Assembly (NCBI GenBank): GCA_963573385.1
Contig: CAUYLG010065945.1
Coordinates: 62,001 to 126,000 of the forward strand
Direction: 5' to 3'
From: Cacajao melanocephalus
Taxonomy: Eukaryota; Chordata; Mammalia; Primates; Pitheciidae
DNA: 64,000 bases
In this document: positions 27,442-40,010 of the stretch, piece after piece
Layout: the number at the start of each line of letters is the position of its first letter
How positions within the stretch are numbered: position 1 is the stretch's first letter
Program-made: the position numbers and the translations under genes
Notes under the pieces: model-generated
Told to the model about the DNA's origin: nothing
The model's input: only the letters and a program-made list of their open reading frames with translations
Databases searched by the model: none

Positions 27442-27914
27442 CCTACCAGACTCAGGAGGGATCAGTAGATAGGAACTACTGCAACTTCCTTAGGAAGCTT
27501 GGAATCAAGAAGTCAAGGAATTTTAATAACCTCAATCTTGGCGGGGGGTGGTGGCTCACGCCTGTAATCCCAGCACTTTAGGAGGCCGAGGCGGGCAGAT
27601 CACAAAGCCAATGGATCGAGACCATCCTGGCCAACATGGTGAAACCCTGTCTCTACTAAAAAATACAAAAATTAGCTGGATATGGTGGGGCACACCTGTA
27701 GTCCCAGCTACTTGGGAGGCTGAGGCAGGAGCATTGCTTGAACCTGGTTGCAGTGAGCCAAGCTTGCGCCACTGCACTCCAGCCTGGCGCCTGGTGACAC
27801 AGCAAGATTCTGTCTCAAAAAAATAAAATAAATAACCTCAATCTTAGCCTCTGAGCACTTGTACAATAACTAGGCATGTGACAAATCCAATACTTAGGAT
27901 ATTAGATATGATGC
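27442..27914. repeat. 167-bp direct repeat, copy B (split by Alu)
   Basis: The second copy occupies 27442-27539 and 27846-27914. The Alu at 27540-27830 and its second target duplication (27831-27845) interrupt it. Removing them restores the exact 167-base length of copy A. Confidence 0.85.
27540..27830 (+). repeat. Alu SINE with perfect target duplication
   Basis: Sense Alu from 'ggcggggggtggtggctcac' to an A-rich tail. The 15-base flank 'aataacctcaatctt' is repeated exactly at 27525-27539 and 27831-27845. The left arm keeps CpG sites, suggesting a fairly young Alu. Confidence 0.97.
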
Positions 27915-28634
27915 CAAAAACTGCAATTTCTCCAGAAAAAGCCCATAGTCTGAAAATTCCTTCATCTTTCCATGAATGAACATGAAATTGGTAACCTGCC
28001 TTGGTGGAGTAATTTCTAAAAGCACTGATGTGTTTTCACCTTGTTTCCTTAGCTAATGCTTATTGGGAGAGCAGCGGGGAGGAAAATGGAAATGTGTGGT
28101 TGGGGGTTCCTGGCTGTGAGTGTGTTTCCTAGGAAACCACCTGGGATTGAGTGCAGCGGGCTCTCTGAAGGGTGAGAGGAGGGAGAAATATGAAAGTGAA
28201 TATGCACAGAGAAAGGAAAAAATAAATCACTGGCAGAGCCCCTAGGTCTTTAATTAATAAAGAAAATACTGCATTTTGAGTGAAATCTTTAGGAACTGCT
28301 GATGAGGTAGAGGTGGGGTGTGGGGAGACTGGGAGAGGGTAGGAGAAATACAAGCAGATCCAATGGCTGGACAGAAATGAAATCTAGAATAGTTCAGCCC
28401 CATTATTATGCAAAAAATTAAGCAATGTACAGATGAAATAATAACATTATCTCCATTTCAGCTTTGCATTATAAATGGAATAACCATCTAATTATCCTCT
28501 GAGAATGAAGCCGATACTCCTTATCAGCAGTTCTCAGGCTCTGATTGTTTTAGCAATGGAGGCCATATATAAACTATGCATTTCTCTATCCAGGCTCTTT
28601 CATCTCCTTCCTTTTAGGATAATGCTGTGGACTA
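27915..28634. other. Single-copy stretch, nothing recognised
   Basis: No gene or repeat could be supported. Confidence 0.35.
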
Positions 28635-28639
28635 GGACC

Positions 28640-29018
28640 TGATATGGTTTGGCTCTGTGTCCCCACCCAAATCTCATGTTGAATTGTAATCCCCAGTGTT
28701 GAGAGAGGGATCTGGTGGGAGGCGATTGGATCAGGAGGACGGATTTCCCCTTTGCTGTTCTCATGAGAGTGAGTGAGTTCTCGCGAGATCTAGTTGTTTA
28801 AAAGTGTGTAGCATTTCCTTATTCACGCTGTCACCTGCCACTGTGTGGAGCTGTGCTTGCTCTCCCTTCACCTTCCACCATGATTATAAGCTTCCTGAGG
28901 CCTCCCCAGCTGTGTCTCCTGTACAGCCTGTGAACTATGAGTCAATTAAGCCTCTTTTCTTTGTAAATGACCCAATCTCAGGTAGTTCTTTATAGCAATG
29001 TGAGAATGGACCAATATA
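28640..29018 (+). repeat. MST-type MaLR solo LTR
   Basis: A complete LTR from 'tgatatggtttggctctgtgt' to 'gagaatggaccaatata'. It contains the family words 'ccacccaaatctcatg', 'gaggcctccccagc' and 'aagcctcttttctttgtaaa'. The 5-base flank ggacc at 28635-28639 and 29019-29023 is the target-site duplication, so this is a solo LTR with no internal retroviral sequence. Confidence 0.9.
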
Positions 29019-29082
29019 GGACCTAAAGGAAGGAAAGCTGGCCAGGATGAGGGGTGCCACCTCAGGAAATGAAGCACACTCA

Positions 29083-29540
<458 letters not shown>

Positions 29541-30594
29541 GGGAGTATTTAAAAGACATTTTTATTGATCCCACTACATATTTCTGTGTCTCCAGTGTAA
29601 ATAATATTTAAATATTAGGCATATTACAGGAGGCATCTGGTTTTCTGATGAATCTTAAAACTTACAGGGGGCATGGGTTTTCTATGCAAGCAATGGTGTA
29701 TGAAAGTATATATTTGGACTGTAAACAGGTACAGCCCAGAAAGTTTTAAGAATTTAGCTTGTGGTTCATTCATGATGTTTATAAGTTCCTAGAAACATCC
29801 TTATCAATATTTTGTTATTTCTGTGCTCTGATGTATGAATTAGGTTTGTTTTCAGTGATGTGTATATAATTACATGTTATAGCTCATTTGTAATTACAAG
29901 TGTATGAGCATTCGCATTTGTCTGGGTATGTATGTGGGAAGTAAAATTTCCGTGTAAACCCCTAATAACCTACAAATCACATTAACACTATAAGGTGTTG
30001 CCCTAGATCTTAAAGTTAAATGTTTCTAGATGTATAAGTCCTCTGAAACAGGGTAGGGGAGGTTATTCTCATCGTTTCTTAAACAACAACTGAAAAGGTT
30101 TTCTCTTGATTCTTAATCCCTTTGAGAGTGTCTGCTCTGTTCATTCACTGTCTGCAGAGGCAAGTTCCTGGTTGAGATGATGGTGGCCCTGTTTTAGTCA
30201 ACCATGTTGAAAGATACAATGGTAGTTTCTATAAAGAGAAAAGATTTAAACAGTCATGGCATATAAACTCCATAGAGCTCATTAAACTGGAAACCAAAGG
30301 AGAATAATTAAAACACTTTTATTTCCTTTCAACATCAAACTACATCTTGTGGACTCCGGAATAATAAGAGGGTGTGGGTGCACATCAAATGCTTGTTGGT
30401 GGGTCTGAGTTTTCTCCAACACCTCATGACATTGTACAAATTGCACAATACACTTTAATGGAGGATGTTCCTCTTAAGGGAATGAGAATGGCCAATGTTA
30501 CTGAGTCCATTGTCCCAGACAGATATCTAAGAATATTACTGGAATTGAATTATCATACAACACCTTGAGGGAGGGATTGTTTAGGTAATCTACT
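29541..30594. other. Single-copy stretch, nothing recognised
   Basis: About 1 kb of A+T-rich sequence with no supported gene or repeat. Confidence 0.35.
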
Positions 30595-30715
30595 CCTTTA
30601 CAGACAAAGAAATAGGGGCACAGAAACATAAAGTGATTGTCCCAAGATAACATGGAAAGCAGAAGAGCTGGGGTTTGAATCTAGGCGGTGTGTGGTTCCA
30701 GGGCCCACTAGCCTA
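30595..30715 (-). repeat. MIR SINE fragment
   Basis: Antisense MIR: 'ttacagacaaagaaatagggg', 'cacagaaacataaagtgattg', 'agagctggggtttgaatct', 'ccagggcccac'. All blocks are in the expected order. Confidence 0.75.
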
Positions 30716-30729
30716 ACAGCACTCTACAG

Positions 30730-31213
30730 CAGGGCTCCCCAACCCCCGGGGTGTAGACCAGTACTGGTCCGTGGTCTGTTAGGAAACAGGCCACACAACA
30801 GGAGGGGAGTGGTGGGCAAGGCAGCATTACCACCGAGCTCCAACTCTTGTCAGACGAGCAGTGGCATTAGATTCTCATAGAGGTACAAACCTTACTGTGA
30901 CCTATGCATGCGAGTGATCTAGGTGCACACTTCTTATGAGAATCTAACGCCTGATGATCTGTCACTATCTCCCATCACCCCAAAATAGGACCATCTAGCT
31001 GCAGGAAAACAAGCTCAGAGCTCCACTTATTCTACATTATGGTGAATTGTATAATTATTTCATTATATATTATAATGTAATAATAGAAATAAAGCACACA
31101 AGAAAGCTAACGCATCTGAATCATCCTGAAACCATTTCCCCCCCACCCCAGTGCATGGAAAAAATATCTTCTACAAAGCCAGTCCCTGATGCCAAAATGG
31201 TCTGGGACTACTG
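30730..31213 (+). mobile_element. MER1A (hAT/Charlie-type non-autonomous transposon)
   Basis: Nearly full-length MER1. It has the inverted termini 'cagggctccccaacccccgg' and 'tctgggactactg', the internal 'ggtctgttaggaaacagg' and 'tctaacgcctgatgatctg'. The extra AT-rich internal part makes it the longer MER1A form. Flanks ctctacag (30722-30729) and attaacag (31214-31221) agree at 5 of 8 positions, compatible with a decayed 8-bp hAT target duplication. Confidence 0.85.
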
Positions 31214-32124
31214 ATTAACAGTATCTCTGGCCTGCAGATACCATTTGGGCCCAGCATCTGGAGACAACTGTCCCACTCTTAGGAACATAGTGACCACCAG
31301 GGTGGGTTCTGAACTGTCTGGCCCCCTCCCTGACCTTCAGACTCTCCCCTGATCTGACTCATCAGCTTTCCTTCTGCTGCAGGTTGGCATAAGAAAAGGA
31401 AAATGTGTTCCTTTTGGAAAAGATAATATGCCCTAAGTCCCAAATCTGCAAGATCCAGGCCATCTTTCAATGAACCTGCCTGTCTGGCATTGGTTTGTTT
31501 AATTCTAATTTATGCCTTGCACCCAAAAAGGAGCTGGAGCAACTTAGAATAAAGACATTCATATCTACATTTATTAAAACAAAAATAGAAAATTCCAAAT
31601 GTGAGAAGGAAATGAAGCAAATAGATGATATTTACTGTAATTAAGCATTACATTTAGTTATTGCTCTGTCATTTGCCTCAACTGATTATGTACAGAACTG
31701 CATATTTATTTCTACTCCATCAGTTGACTCATGTGCCTGGCAAGTGCTATGTGCTTTTAGTGAGACAAAGGTACTTAATTCACGATTGTCCCTGTCCTGT
31801 AAGCTGACAGTTAGCCTTGGAGAAAGTCTGGCATGGGTTAAGCAATAGCTGAGAACTGGATTCCGTGGAACTTAGTTCCAAATCGAGTCATTAGTGTTAT
31901 AAGTAAGGATTCTGAAAGTAAAAAAATCAGGCAGTCCTGAGGGAGCAAATCTCTAGACTCATGATTCTAATAGGCATCAGTTTCCTCTTCATATATTGGT
32001 TATTGATAATAGCCAGGGCAGGGGTCAACAGTTGTAAGATGAACAGAGAGCAGATCAAAATGTTAGATATTATTTTGCTATGTAGTTGTAGTGAATTAAG
32101 TTGTGTTGTGTTGAATCGCATTGT
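31214..32124. other. Single-copy stretch, nothing recognised
   Basis: No gene or repeat could be supported. Confidence 0.35.
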
Positions 32125-32152
32125 ATCATATCATATCATATCATATCATATC
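32125..32152. repeat. (ATCAT)n pentanucleotide repeat
   Basis: About five perfect copies of a 5-base unit. They are preceded by a short 'ttgtgttgtgttg' tract. Confidence 0.9.
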
Positions 32153-32309
32153 CTATTGTAATGTTTCTGAACTCATGCAGCTGTGAGGAGAAAATGGACA
32201 TCCTGGCTATTTTCCATGCTGTGTAGGGATCACTTTCTCCCTGTAACATTACTGTCACATAATCTAGCTGCCACATTCAGTGCAGTAGAGAAATTATGAC
32301 AAAGACAAA

Positions 32310-32515
32310 AGCGGACGTTTATTGTAACTTACTGTGTACCACCTTTAAAATATTTCACATGTATCAACCTCCTTAATCCTTAACTCTAAGAGTCCTGTTA
32401 CTCTCCTTATTACAGAGATGAGGAAATTGAGCCACAGAGATGTTAAATAATTTCCTCAAGGATACACAGCCAGCGGAGGACAGAGATCTTAACCACTAAG
32501 GCTTTGGCAATGATT
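32310..32515 (-). repeat. MIR SINE
   Basis: Antisense MIR: 'cgtttattgtaacttactgtg', 'ctccttattacagagatgagg', 'aaattgagccacagagatg', 'gatacacagccagcggagg'. Good block order; it lies about 200 bases before the ferritin pseudogene. Confidence 0.8.
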
Positions 32516-32706
32516 CTTTCATTTCTAGATGATATTGTTAGGAAAACGTTCTAAGCTTCATCTGAAATGTGCCTTCAGGTGCCTGTGATCCACTGGTCCT
32601 AATTATCATCATTTCAGAACAGAATAGGCACGTTCTTCTAAATGGAAATGGTTGAAACCCTGGATCAGAGATTTACGTCCTTGCTTGTAAAGAAGGTGAG
32701 CATGGC

Positions 32707-33583
<877 letters not shown>

Positions 33584-33689
33584 GCCTCCCCCCCACCCCA
33601 CCCCGCTGGAAAAAAAGGGTGAACATGCCCCCAATTCTCTTGGTCTGTTTCTCTCTCTCTCAGGCAGCATAGTGAGAAATTAAGATCCT

Positions 33690-33925
33690 GTCTTCTGGGT
33701 CTAGGCAGCACAAGTTCAAATCCCAATTCTGCCAACCATCCGTTTGGTGACACAGGACATGTTGGTTAACCTCTCCGTGCCTCAGTTTCTATATCCAGTA
33801 ATAGTAAATATAATTCAACTAGTAATACCGCCTGCAAAATCACGTTTTCATAATTTTAAAACCATTTTTGTATGTAAAACAGAGCCTGGCACAGTAACAG
33901 TAGATATGTGACTATTGCCCATTCC
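33690..33925 (+). repeat. MIR SINE
   Basis: Sense MIR: 'ctgggtctaggcagcacaagttcaaatcccaattctgcc' region, 'ctctccgtgcctcagtttct', 'agtaatagtaaatata' and 'agagcctggcacagtaac'. Nearly complete. Confidence 0.85.
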
Positions 33926-34069
33926 CCGGCAGCCTGGGTCTATCCTCTGGACATACGCGGTTATTGGTCGTTGTCTGAAACCTTCTTAAAGAGCGGTGCT
34001 CAGACATGGTTCCGAGACACTGAGTCTCTTAATGATAGAACACATTTTTAAAATCTGAATTAGTTAATT

Positions 34070-34215
34070 GTATACATTATCTTGATACGGAGAAGAGAAC
34101 GATGAGTTTGATCCAGGGGAGGTTAATTAAGTGACTCTTCCAAAGTGATTCAATAAATCAGTGGTAGAGTTAGGATTAGAATTTGAGGTTCCTGGGGCTT
34201 TCTTGCTTACTCAGC
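34070..34215 (-). repeat. MIR SINE fragment
   Basis: Antisense diverged MIR: 'tacattatcttgatacggag', 'gttaattaagtgactcttcc', 'agtggtagagttaggattag', 'aatttgaggttcctgggg'. Confidence 0.6.
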
Positions 34216-34739
34216 AATTCTGCTCTGTGCTGTCACCTTCCTTGTAGGTATATTGATGCCTCCCCGTGTATCCTTATCTCTCTGTGTTTGTTCTGTCGTT
34301 CTGTTTCTGTGTAAGCTCATGATAACACCATTCTCCAAGTCACCCAGAAATAGACCTTGAAATGACTTTGGCTTCCTTTATTTTCGCTGCCACCACAATC
34401 TAATCAACCACCCACAGTTCCACCAGGCATCAGTCAAATGAAGCAGCAGCAGTAGATAGTTTCTAAGGACCTCTCAGCTAAGGGATTATTTCCGTGTCTT
34501 TTCCTAAATCCAATCCTTGCTGCCTCCAAAACTCCTCTTGACCCCAAATCCTTCTCTGTAGTTTCACCATGTCGTCCACTGCTCTTCACCACCTGTCCCA
34601 GAACCAACCATCATATGAAGCATCTAGGTGTTTCTGCTTCTAAAGCTACTCCCTATTTGGCCAAAGACTTGGGAAATCACCATGTCTCTTGCCAGCCTTC
34701 GGAAGACTATCCCATCTCTTCCAGAACAAACTCCCAGAT
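34216..34739. other. Single-copy stretch, nothing recognised
   Basis: No gene or repeat could be supported. Confidence 0.35.
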
Positions 34740-34797
34740 GGCACCCCAGCATGAGAGCACCCTTCTGAGGCACCCCAGCATGAGAGCACCCTTCTGA
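34740..34797. repeat. 29-bp tandem duplication
   Basis: The unit starting 'ggcaccccagcatgagagca' occurs exactly twice, at 34740-34768 and 34769-34797. The identity shows a recent local duplication. Confidence 0.95.
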
Positions 34798-35474
34798 GTG
34801 ACACAGATTGTGCTGTGACAATGATCACACATAGAATACTGCCACAGACCGTAGGTAGAAAAGGGCTGCTGAGACACCCTATTGCCAGTGAGGTGGTTTT
34901 GAGCAGAAACTCATCAGGGTCTTTCAATTTTCAATTCATGTAATGAAACTTGTGTATGATGCAGAGCAAAAATAATTATTTGCGCTGCTTGAAAGATTCA
35001 CCTGACCACACTATAGATTTAAACAACAGCAGCAAACAGGAGGGAGATAAATAAGAAAGAATTCTTTGGAGATTCCTTTTTTGATTCCTCCTCTCTCCTC
35101 CTCTCCCTAACCCACATCTCACCTCAGAACCAGTTCTCAGAGGGGTTCCTAAAGGCTCAGGTTACTGGTGTGACTATACCGCAGCTCCCAAGAGTGATGC
35201 TGATTTGCATTTTCACACAACCTCCTGTAAAAAAATAAATTAAACTGCGAGGAAAAAATGTTGAAGGTCAGCCCACAGGTGGGGAGGAATCTGGGGGACA
35301 CTGATCCCTCCCCAGGAGCGTGTAGACAGCATTCCCTCTTCAGATCTTCATGTGCACTGCCCATATGTTAGCATTGCCCCTGTTCGAGCGTTTTATTCTA
35401 GCTCTTATAACCTCCCATCCCCTTTGTACTTGCTTAGTGGAAAAGATGCATATATTCAACATTTTGCTCCATTT
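34798..35474. other. Single-copy stretch, nothing recognised
   Basis: No gene or repeat could be supported. Confidence 0.35.
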
Positions 35475-35531
35475 TTTAATGTAAAAAAATTTTAATTGTA
35501 GCAAAATATATTTAACATAAAATTTACCATT
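35475..35531 (-). repeat. L1 3' UTR, part 1
   Basis: Antisense L1 text 'atatttaacataaaatttacc' immediately before an Alu. The L1 continues at 35810. Confidence 0.75.
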
Positions 35532-35809
35532 GCCTGGGGATAGTGGCTCAAGTCTGTAATCCCAGCACTTTGGGAGGCTGAGGCAGATCACCTGAGGTCA
35601 GGAGTTCAAGACCAGCCTGGTCAACATGATGAAACCCTGTCTCTACAAAAATTAGCCAGGCATGATGGTGGGTGCCTGTAATCCCAGCTACTGGGGAGGC
35701 TTAGGTGGGAGAATTGCTTGAACCCAGGAGGCGGAAGTTGCTGTGAGCTGAGATGAGTGCCATTGCACTGCAGCCTGAGTGACAGAACAAGACTCCATCG
35801 AAAAAAAAA
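35532..35809 (+). repeat. Alu SINE inserted in L1
   Basis: Sense Alu 'tgcctggggatagtggctc' to an A tail ending about 35808. The L1 phrase 'ttaccat' on the left is echoed as 'taccact' on the right, a short target duplication. Confidence 0.95.
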
Positions 35810-36620
35810 ATACCACTGTAACCATCTTAAATATATAGTTCAGTGGCATAAAATACATTCATGTTGTTGTGCTACTGTCACCTCATCCATCCATTTAGCA
35901 AAATTGAAACTCTGTCCCTGTTAAATAAGAATTCCCAATTCAGTCTCCCCAACCACCATTCAACTTGCTGTGTCTATGACTATCACTATAATGATAAACT
36001 CATTTAAGAGGAATCATATAGTATTACTTCTTTTGTGACCAGTTTAGTTCACTTAGCATGATGTCCTCAAGTTTCACCCATATGGTGCATGTCTCAGGAT
36101 TTCCTTCCTTGTTAAGACTACATAATATTTAATTGTATGTATATATCATGTTTCGTTTATTTGTTTATCCGTTGGTGAACACTTGGACTGTTTCCAATTT
36201 TTAGCTATTGCAAATATTGCTGCAATAATGGACGTGCAACTATCTCTTTGACTCCTTGCATTCAGTTCTTTTGGGTCATGCCCAGAAGTATAATTGCTGA
36301 ATCATATGATAATTTTATATTTATCTGTCTGAGAAACCACCATGCTGTTTTCCATAGCAGCTGCACCATTTTGCATTCCCACCAACAGTGCACAAGGGTT
36401 CCAGCTTCTCCACATCCTTGCCAACACTTGTTTTTGTTTTTCGTCATAGCCATCCTAATGAGGTGAGGTGGCATCTGACTGCGGGTTTGATTTGCATTTT
36501 CCTAATGATTAGTGATGTTGAGTATCTTTTCATGTATTTATTGGCCATTCATATTTCTTCTTTGGAGAAATGTCTATTCAAGTCCTTTGCCCATTTTTTA
36601 ATTGGATTCCATTTTTAGTA
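35810..36620 (-). repeat. L1 3' segment, part 2
   Basis: Antisense L1 (L1M-type): 'atatatagttcagtggcat', 'aaggaatc'-like block at 36009, 'gtcctcaagtttcacccat', 'tcttttgggtcatgcccag', 'cccaccaacagtgcacaag', 'cacatccttgccaacactt'. No intact frame. Confidence 0.95.
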
Positions 36621-36669
36621 TATGAACAAAATTGCCTAGGCAGCCAAATATACTGGGAAGATCCAAGTT

Positions 36670-36835
36670 CAGACATTCTAAAAAGCTTGGGTTTTCATTC
36701 TGCCTGTTGAAATACTATCTGGCTTTAAGTACTTCTCTTTACCCATCTGGACTCAGTTTCCCACATCTATAAATGCCTGCATTGGATTATATAATTTTCA
36801 AGGTCTCTTCCATGTTATAAAGTCCTGGATGGTAA
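36670..36835 (+). repeat. MIR SINE fragment
   Basis: Sense diverged MIR: 'ggttttcattctgcctgttg', 'tctggactcagtttcccaca', 'tctataaatgcctgcattgg'. Confidence 0.6.
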
Positions 36836-37839
36836 TAGTGAGTCAAACTTTGGCTTTGAGGTGCTTATTGTACACTAACTCTTCAAATCCATGTCTTAGC
36901 ACCAGATTTCCAGTTAAAGGTGCAAGCATAACTCAGTTCTTCTGTTTCTCTTAAATCTCTTGGGGTGTATGATGGATTTTTGACAGTATTTAGACTCCAA
37001 GAAGCAGTCACCATGAGATTATAGCTTTTGAAGGGTCAGCGTTTTACTAGATCAAATTTTCTGCTTAAATTGCTGGACAGTTTCCCTTAATAGCAGAACA
37101 GGACACTTTACTTAGAAAACCTGTGCTCAACAATTTAGAGACTGTCACCAGAACATGTATATAAATGATGCACACATATTGAATACCCATGATTGCATGA
37201 CAGAGAAGAAGCATATTCAGAGAAACAAGAAAGCTGGGACTTTCTTAGAAAAGAAAAACTTTATTGTTTGTAGCAGCTTTTTTAAAAAATACAAAGTTTT
37301 TCTATTTCTTATAATGTCTTCATCTGCATTAGAGCTTTTGTCATATATTAGTGATCCTAATGAAAACCAGTCACTCAAACCCTGCCTTTCTTATGAACCT
37401 TTCTTTGTGGCAACATAGCCTGTTAGAGCAAATACACATTTTCGGATGCCTAAAGGGAAATGATATTTTTCAGGCAATTGACCTTTATTGAATTCAGTCA
37501 CTACACTAGGCATCAGAGGAGCCAAAGACACAGCAGCTGTCATCTTGTGGGTGAAATACACACGCATGTGCACACAGACACCCCTAACTCTAAATCAGAA
37601 GGACCACATGGTAAGAAGTGCTAGAGAGAAGAAAAAGGAAATAACTACCAGGTGCAGTGCAAGGAAGCATGCAGTTAATTTCACCCCAAGTGAGAAGTGG
37701 GTAAGGCTGGAGTGATCATTGAAGGACAGGGAAAAAGGCCTCTGAGATCTCGCTTAAAGGAGAAATAGGATCTCACTAGGTGTAGGGAGTGGGGCAGGGG
37801 GTAGAGAAGGGCGTTGAGGGCAGAAGGCAGAGCAGCGTG
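36836..37839. other. Single-copy stretch, nothing recognised
   Basis: About 1 kb with no supported gene or repeat. Confidence 0.35.
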
Positions 37840-38101
<262 letters not shown>

Positions 38102-38390
38102 AATGCATTTTCTTCCTGCTAGCCTTGGATTTAGGTAGCCTTCAAAATATATGTGTGTATGATTTAATGTGAATAATAAAGAAAATATAGAATGCATTTG
38201 TGAAAGTCCATCTTCCAGTTATAGTGTTTCTAAATTGTCTAGTAGTGCATATATATAAACAAAGAAAAATGTTACAGTATATGTAGAAAATTCACAGAGA
38301 TTAGTATTTGAGGGGTTTCTAGAAAGAGAATTGAACCAAATCTGCTGTCTAGGAAGCCAAGAGTAACAATATCTCTTATAGGAAACATAT
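38102..38390. other. Single-copy spacer between Alus
   Basis: A+T-rich sequence with no feature I can name. Confidence 0.35.
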
Positions 38391-38663
38391 TTGGCCAGGT
38401 TCTGTGACTCATGTCTGCAGTCTCAACAATTTGAGAGGCTGAAGTGGGAGGATTGCTTGAGCCCAGGCGTTCAAGATTGGCCCAGGCAACATAGTGAGAC
38501 CCCCTCTCTACAAATCATAAAAAAAAGTAGGTGAGTATGGTGGCATGCATCTGTGGTCCCAGCAACCTGGGAGGCTGAGGTAGGAGGATCGCCTGAGCCC
38601 AGGAGGTCAAGATTGCATTGAGCCACCTTACCGCAGCCTTGGTGACAGAGTGAGACCTTGTCA
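38391..38663 (+). repeat. Alu SINE (AluJ-like)
   Basis: Sense old Alu, 'ggccaggttctgtgactcatg' to 'gtgacagagtgagaccttgtc', highly diverged. Its tail has become the GGAA microsatellite. Confidence 0.9.
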
Positions 38664-39076
38664 AGAAGGAAAGAAGGAAAGAAAGAAGGAAGGAAGGAAG
38701 GAAGGAAGGAAGGAAAGAAGGAAGGGAGGGAGGGAGGGAAGGAAGGAAGGAAGGAAGGAAGGAAGGAAGGAAGGAAGGAAGGAAGGAAAAGAAAGAAAGG
38801 GCAGGAAGTCAGGATGGCCAAGTGGTCTAAGGAAAAGAAAGAAAGAGGAAGGAAGGAAGGAAGACAGGCAAGAAAAACAAGAAAGAAAGGAGGGAAGAAA
38901 GAAAGAGAAAAAGAAAGAAGGAAAGGAAAGAAAAAGAAAGGAGGGAGGGAGGAAAGAAGGAAGGAAAGAATAAAAGAAAGGAAGGAAGAGAAAGAAAGCA
39001 AGAAAAGCAAGAAAGAAAGAAGGGAGGGAAGAAAGAGAGAAAGAAAAAGAATGAAAAGGAAGAAAGAAAGATGTTT
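38664..39076 (+). repeat. (GGAA)n/(GAAA)n microsatellite
   Basis: About 410 bases of nearly pure G and A grown from the Alu tail. It holds 7 consecutive GGAA units at 38688-38715 and 13 at 38737-38788, then mixed GAAA and GGGA words interrupted by a short unique piece at 38806-38828. Long Lys/Glu/Arg and Phe/Ser/Leu frames on both strands are artefacts. Confidence 0.97.
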
Positions 39077-39884
39077 TTGATAGAATTTATAACTTATCTG
39101 TTCAATAGAGATAAGGACATTGCTTAGTCCATGACTTCAGCAACCTTTAGTGTGGACCATTTAAGAAGTGGAAAAATACACTTGACTGAAATACAGACAT
39201 TGTAAACTAAGTTATACTCATAAGATGCTTCTAATTTCATAGCCATTATATCTCTGACATCATACCATTGTTATAACCATTGTTTGACTGCCAAATTCCA
39301 AAAAATATAATTGGCTTTATTTGCCATTCATATTTCTTCCTGCTTCTGCTCTTTTTATGTAGTAACAACACAAACAAGAATGATTACAAAAAATGTTAAT
39401 AATAGGACGTAGATGCTTGCCACTCAGAAAGAATGCTACTCGTTGCATTAGAGCAAGATCATTGATATTCTCAGCCATGACAGATCACTCAGAGGTCCAG
39501 AGGTCCCAGGGAAGAGGCAAGGATGGCCAGGCATTCCAGGTTATGGGGACCAGAACACTCACAGGGCTCAAGGACAATGGCTATCTACAAACCAGTAGAG
39601 AAGTGTTCCTGTAGTTTAACAACCTATCTCAGCAGTTGCACTACCGCAGTATTACTGATGCTAGCAATAGGTTCAAATTACTTGGCCCCTAATTTTCTAC
39701 TGGTCTGTTATTCCAACAGCATTAGGAAATTAGTAAAGCAGGTTGAATTTATTTATTTTGCTATTGCCATCAGACCTTTACTTCATAACTAGAAATAGAT
39801 CATTGCCTTTGTAGGAAGAGGCTGTAGAGAGGCTTTGTCAGCTGGACCCAGTGATGCTCAGCTGCTTCCTCCTGCCCGCCATGT
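39077..39884. other. Single-copy stretch, nothing recognised
   Basis: No gene or repeat could be supported. Confidence 0.35.
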
Positions 39885-40010
39885 TGTGAGTCCTTGAGAG
39901 CAAAGGCAGGTCTTGGTAACCTTGGTGTTTCTAGCACCTGACACTGGGCTGGGCACATAGAAAGTGATCAATCCAGTGTTTGTGAATGAATGAACAAGTT
40001 TATTCTCGAT
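39885..40010. repeat. L2/MIR-type fragment
   Basis: The words 'gtgtttctagcacctgacactgggctgggcacatag'-like series and 'gtgaatgaatgaac' match the 3' part of ancient L2/MIR elements. Family is uncertain. Confidence 0.5.

Noticed and set aside
27548..27826. 92-codon Alu-derived frame beginning [13 protein letters not shown]
   Set aside because: It is the standard sense-frame translation of an Alu, present at countless loci.
28781..28795. 'tctcgcgagatc' as a conserved TCTCGCGAGA promoter motif
   Set aside because: It lies inside the MST LTR where 'tctcatgagatc' is the family text, so it is a sequence variant of the repeat and not an independent promoter element.
28640..29018. Provirus next to the MST LTR
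   Set aside because: A target duplication directly flanks one LTR, and no internal retroviral sequence follows. It is a solo LTR.
38471..39080. Frames of 179, 107 and 140 codons on both strands
   Set aside because: They lie in the GGAA/GAAA microsatellite and an Alu. Lys/Glu/Arg and Phe/Ser composition is an artefact.
38650..39080. CRISPR-like array (regular short repeats)
   Set aside because: The window is primate nuclear DNA and the repeats are contiguous tetramers without unique spacers.
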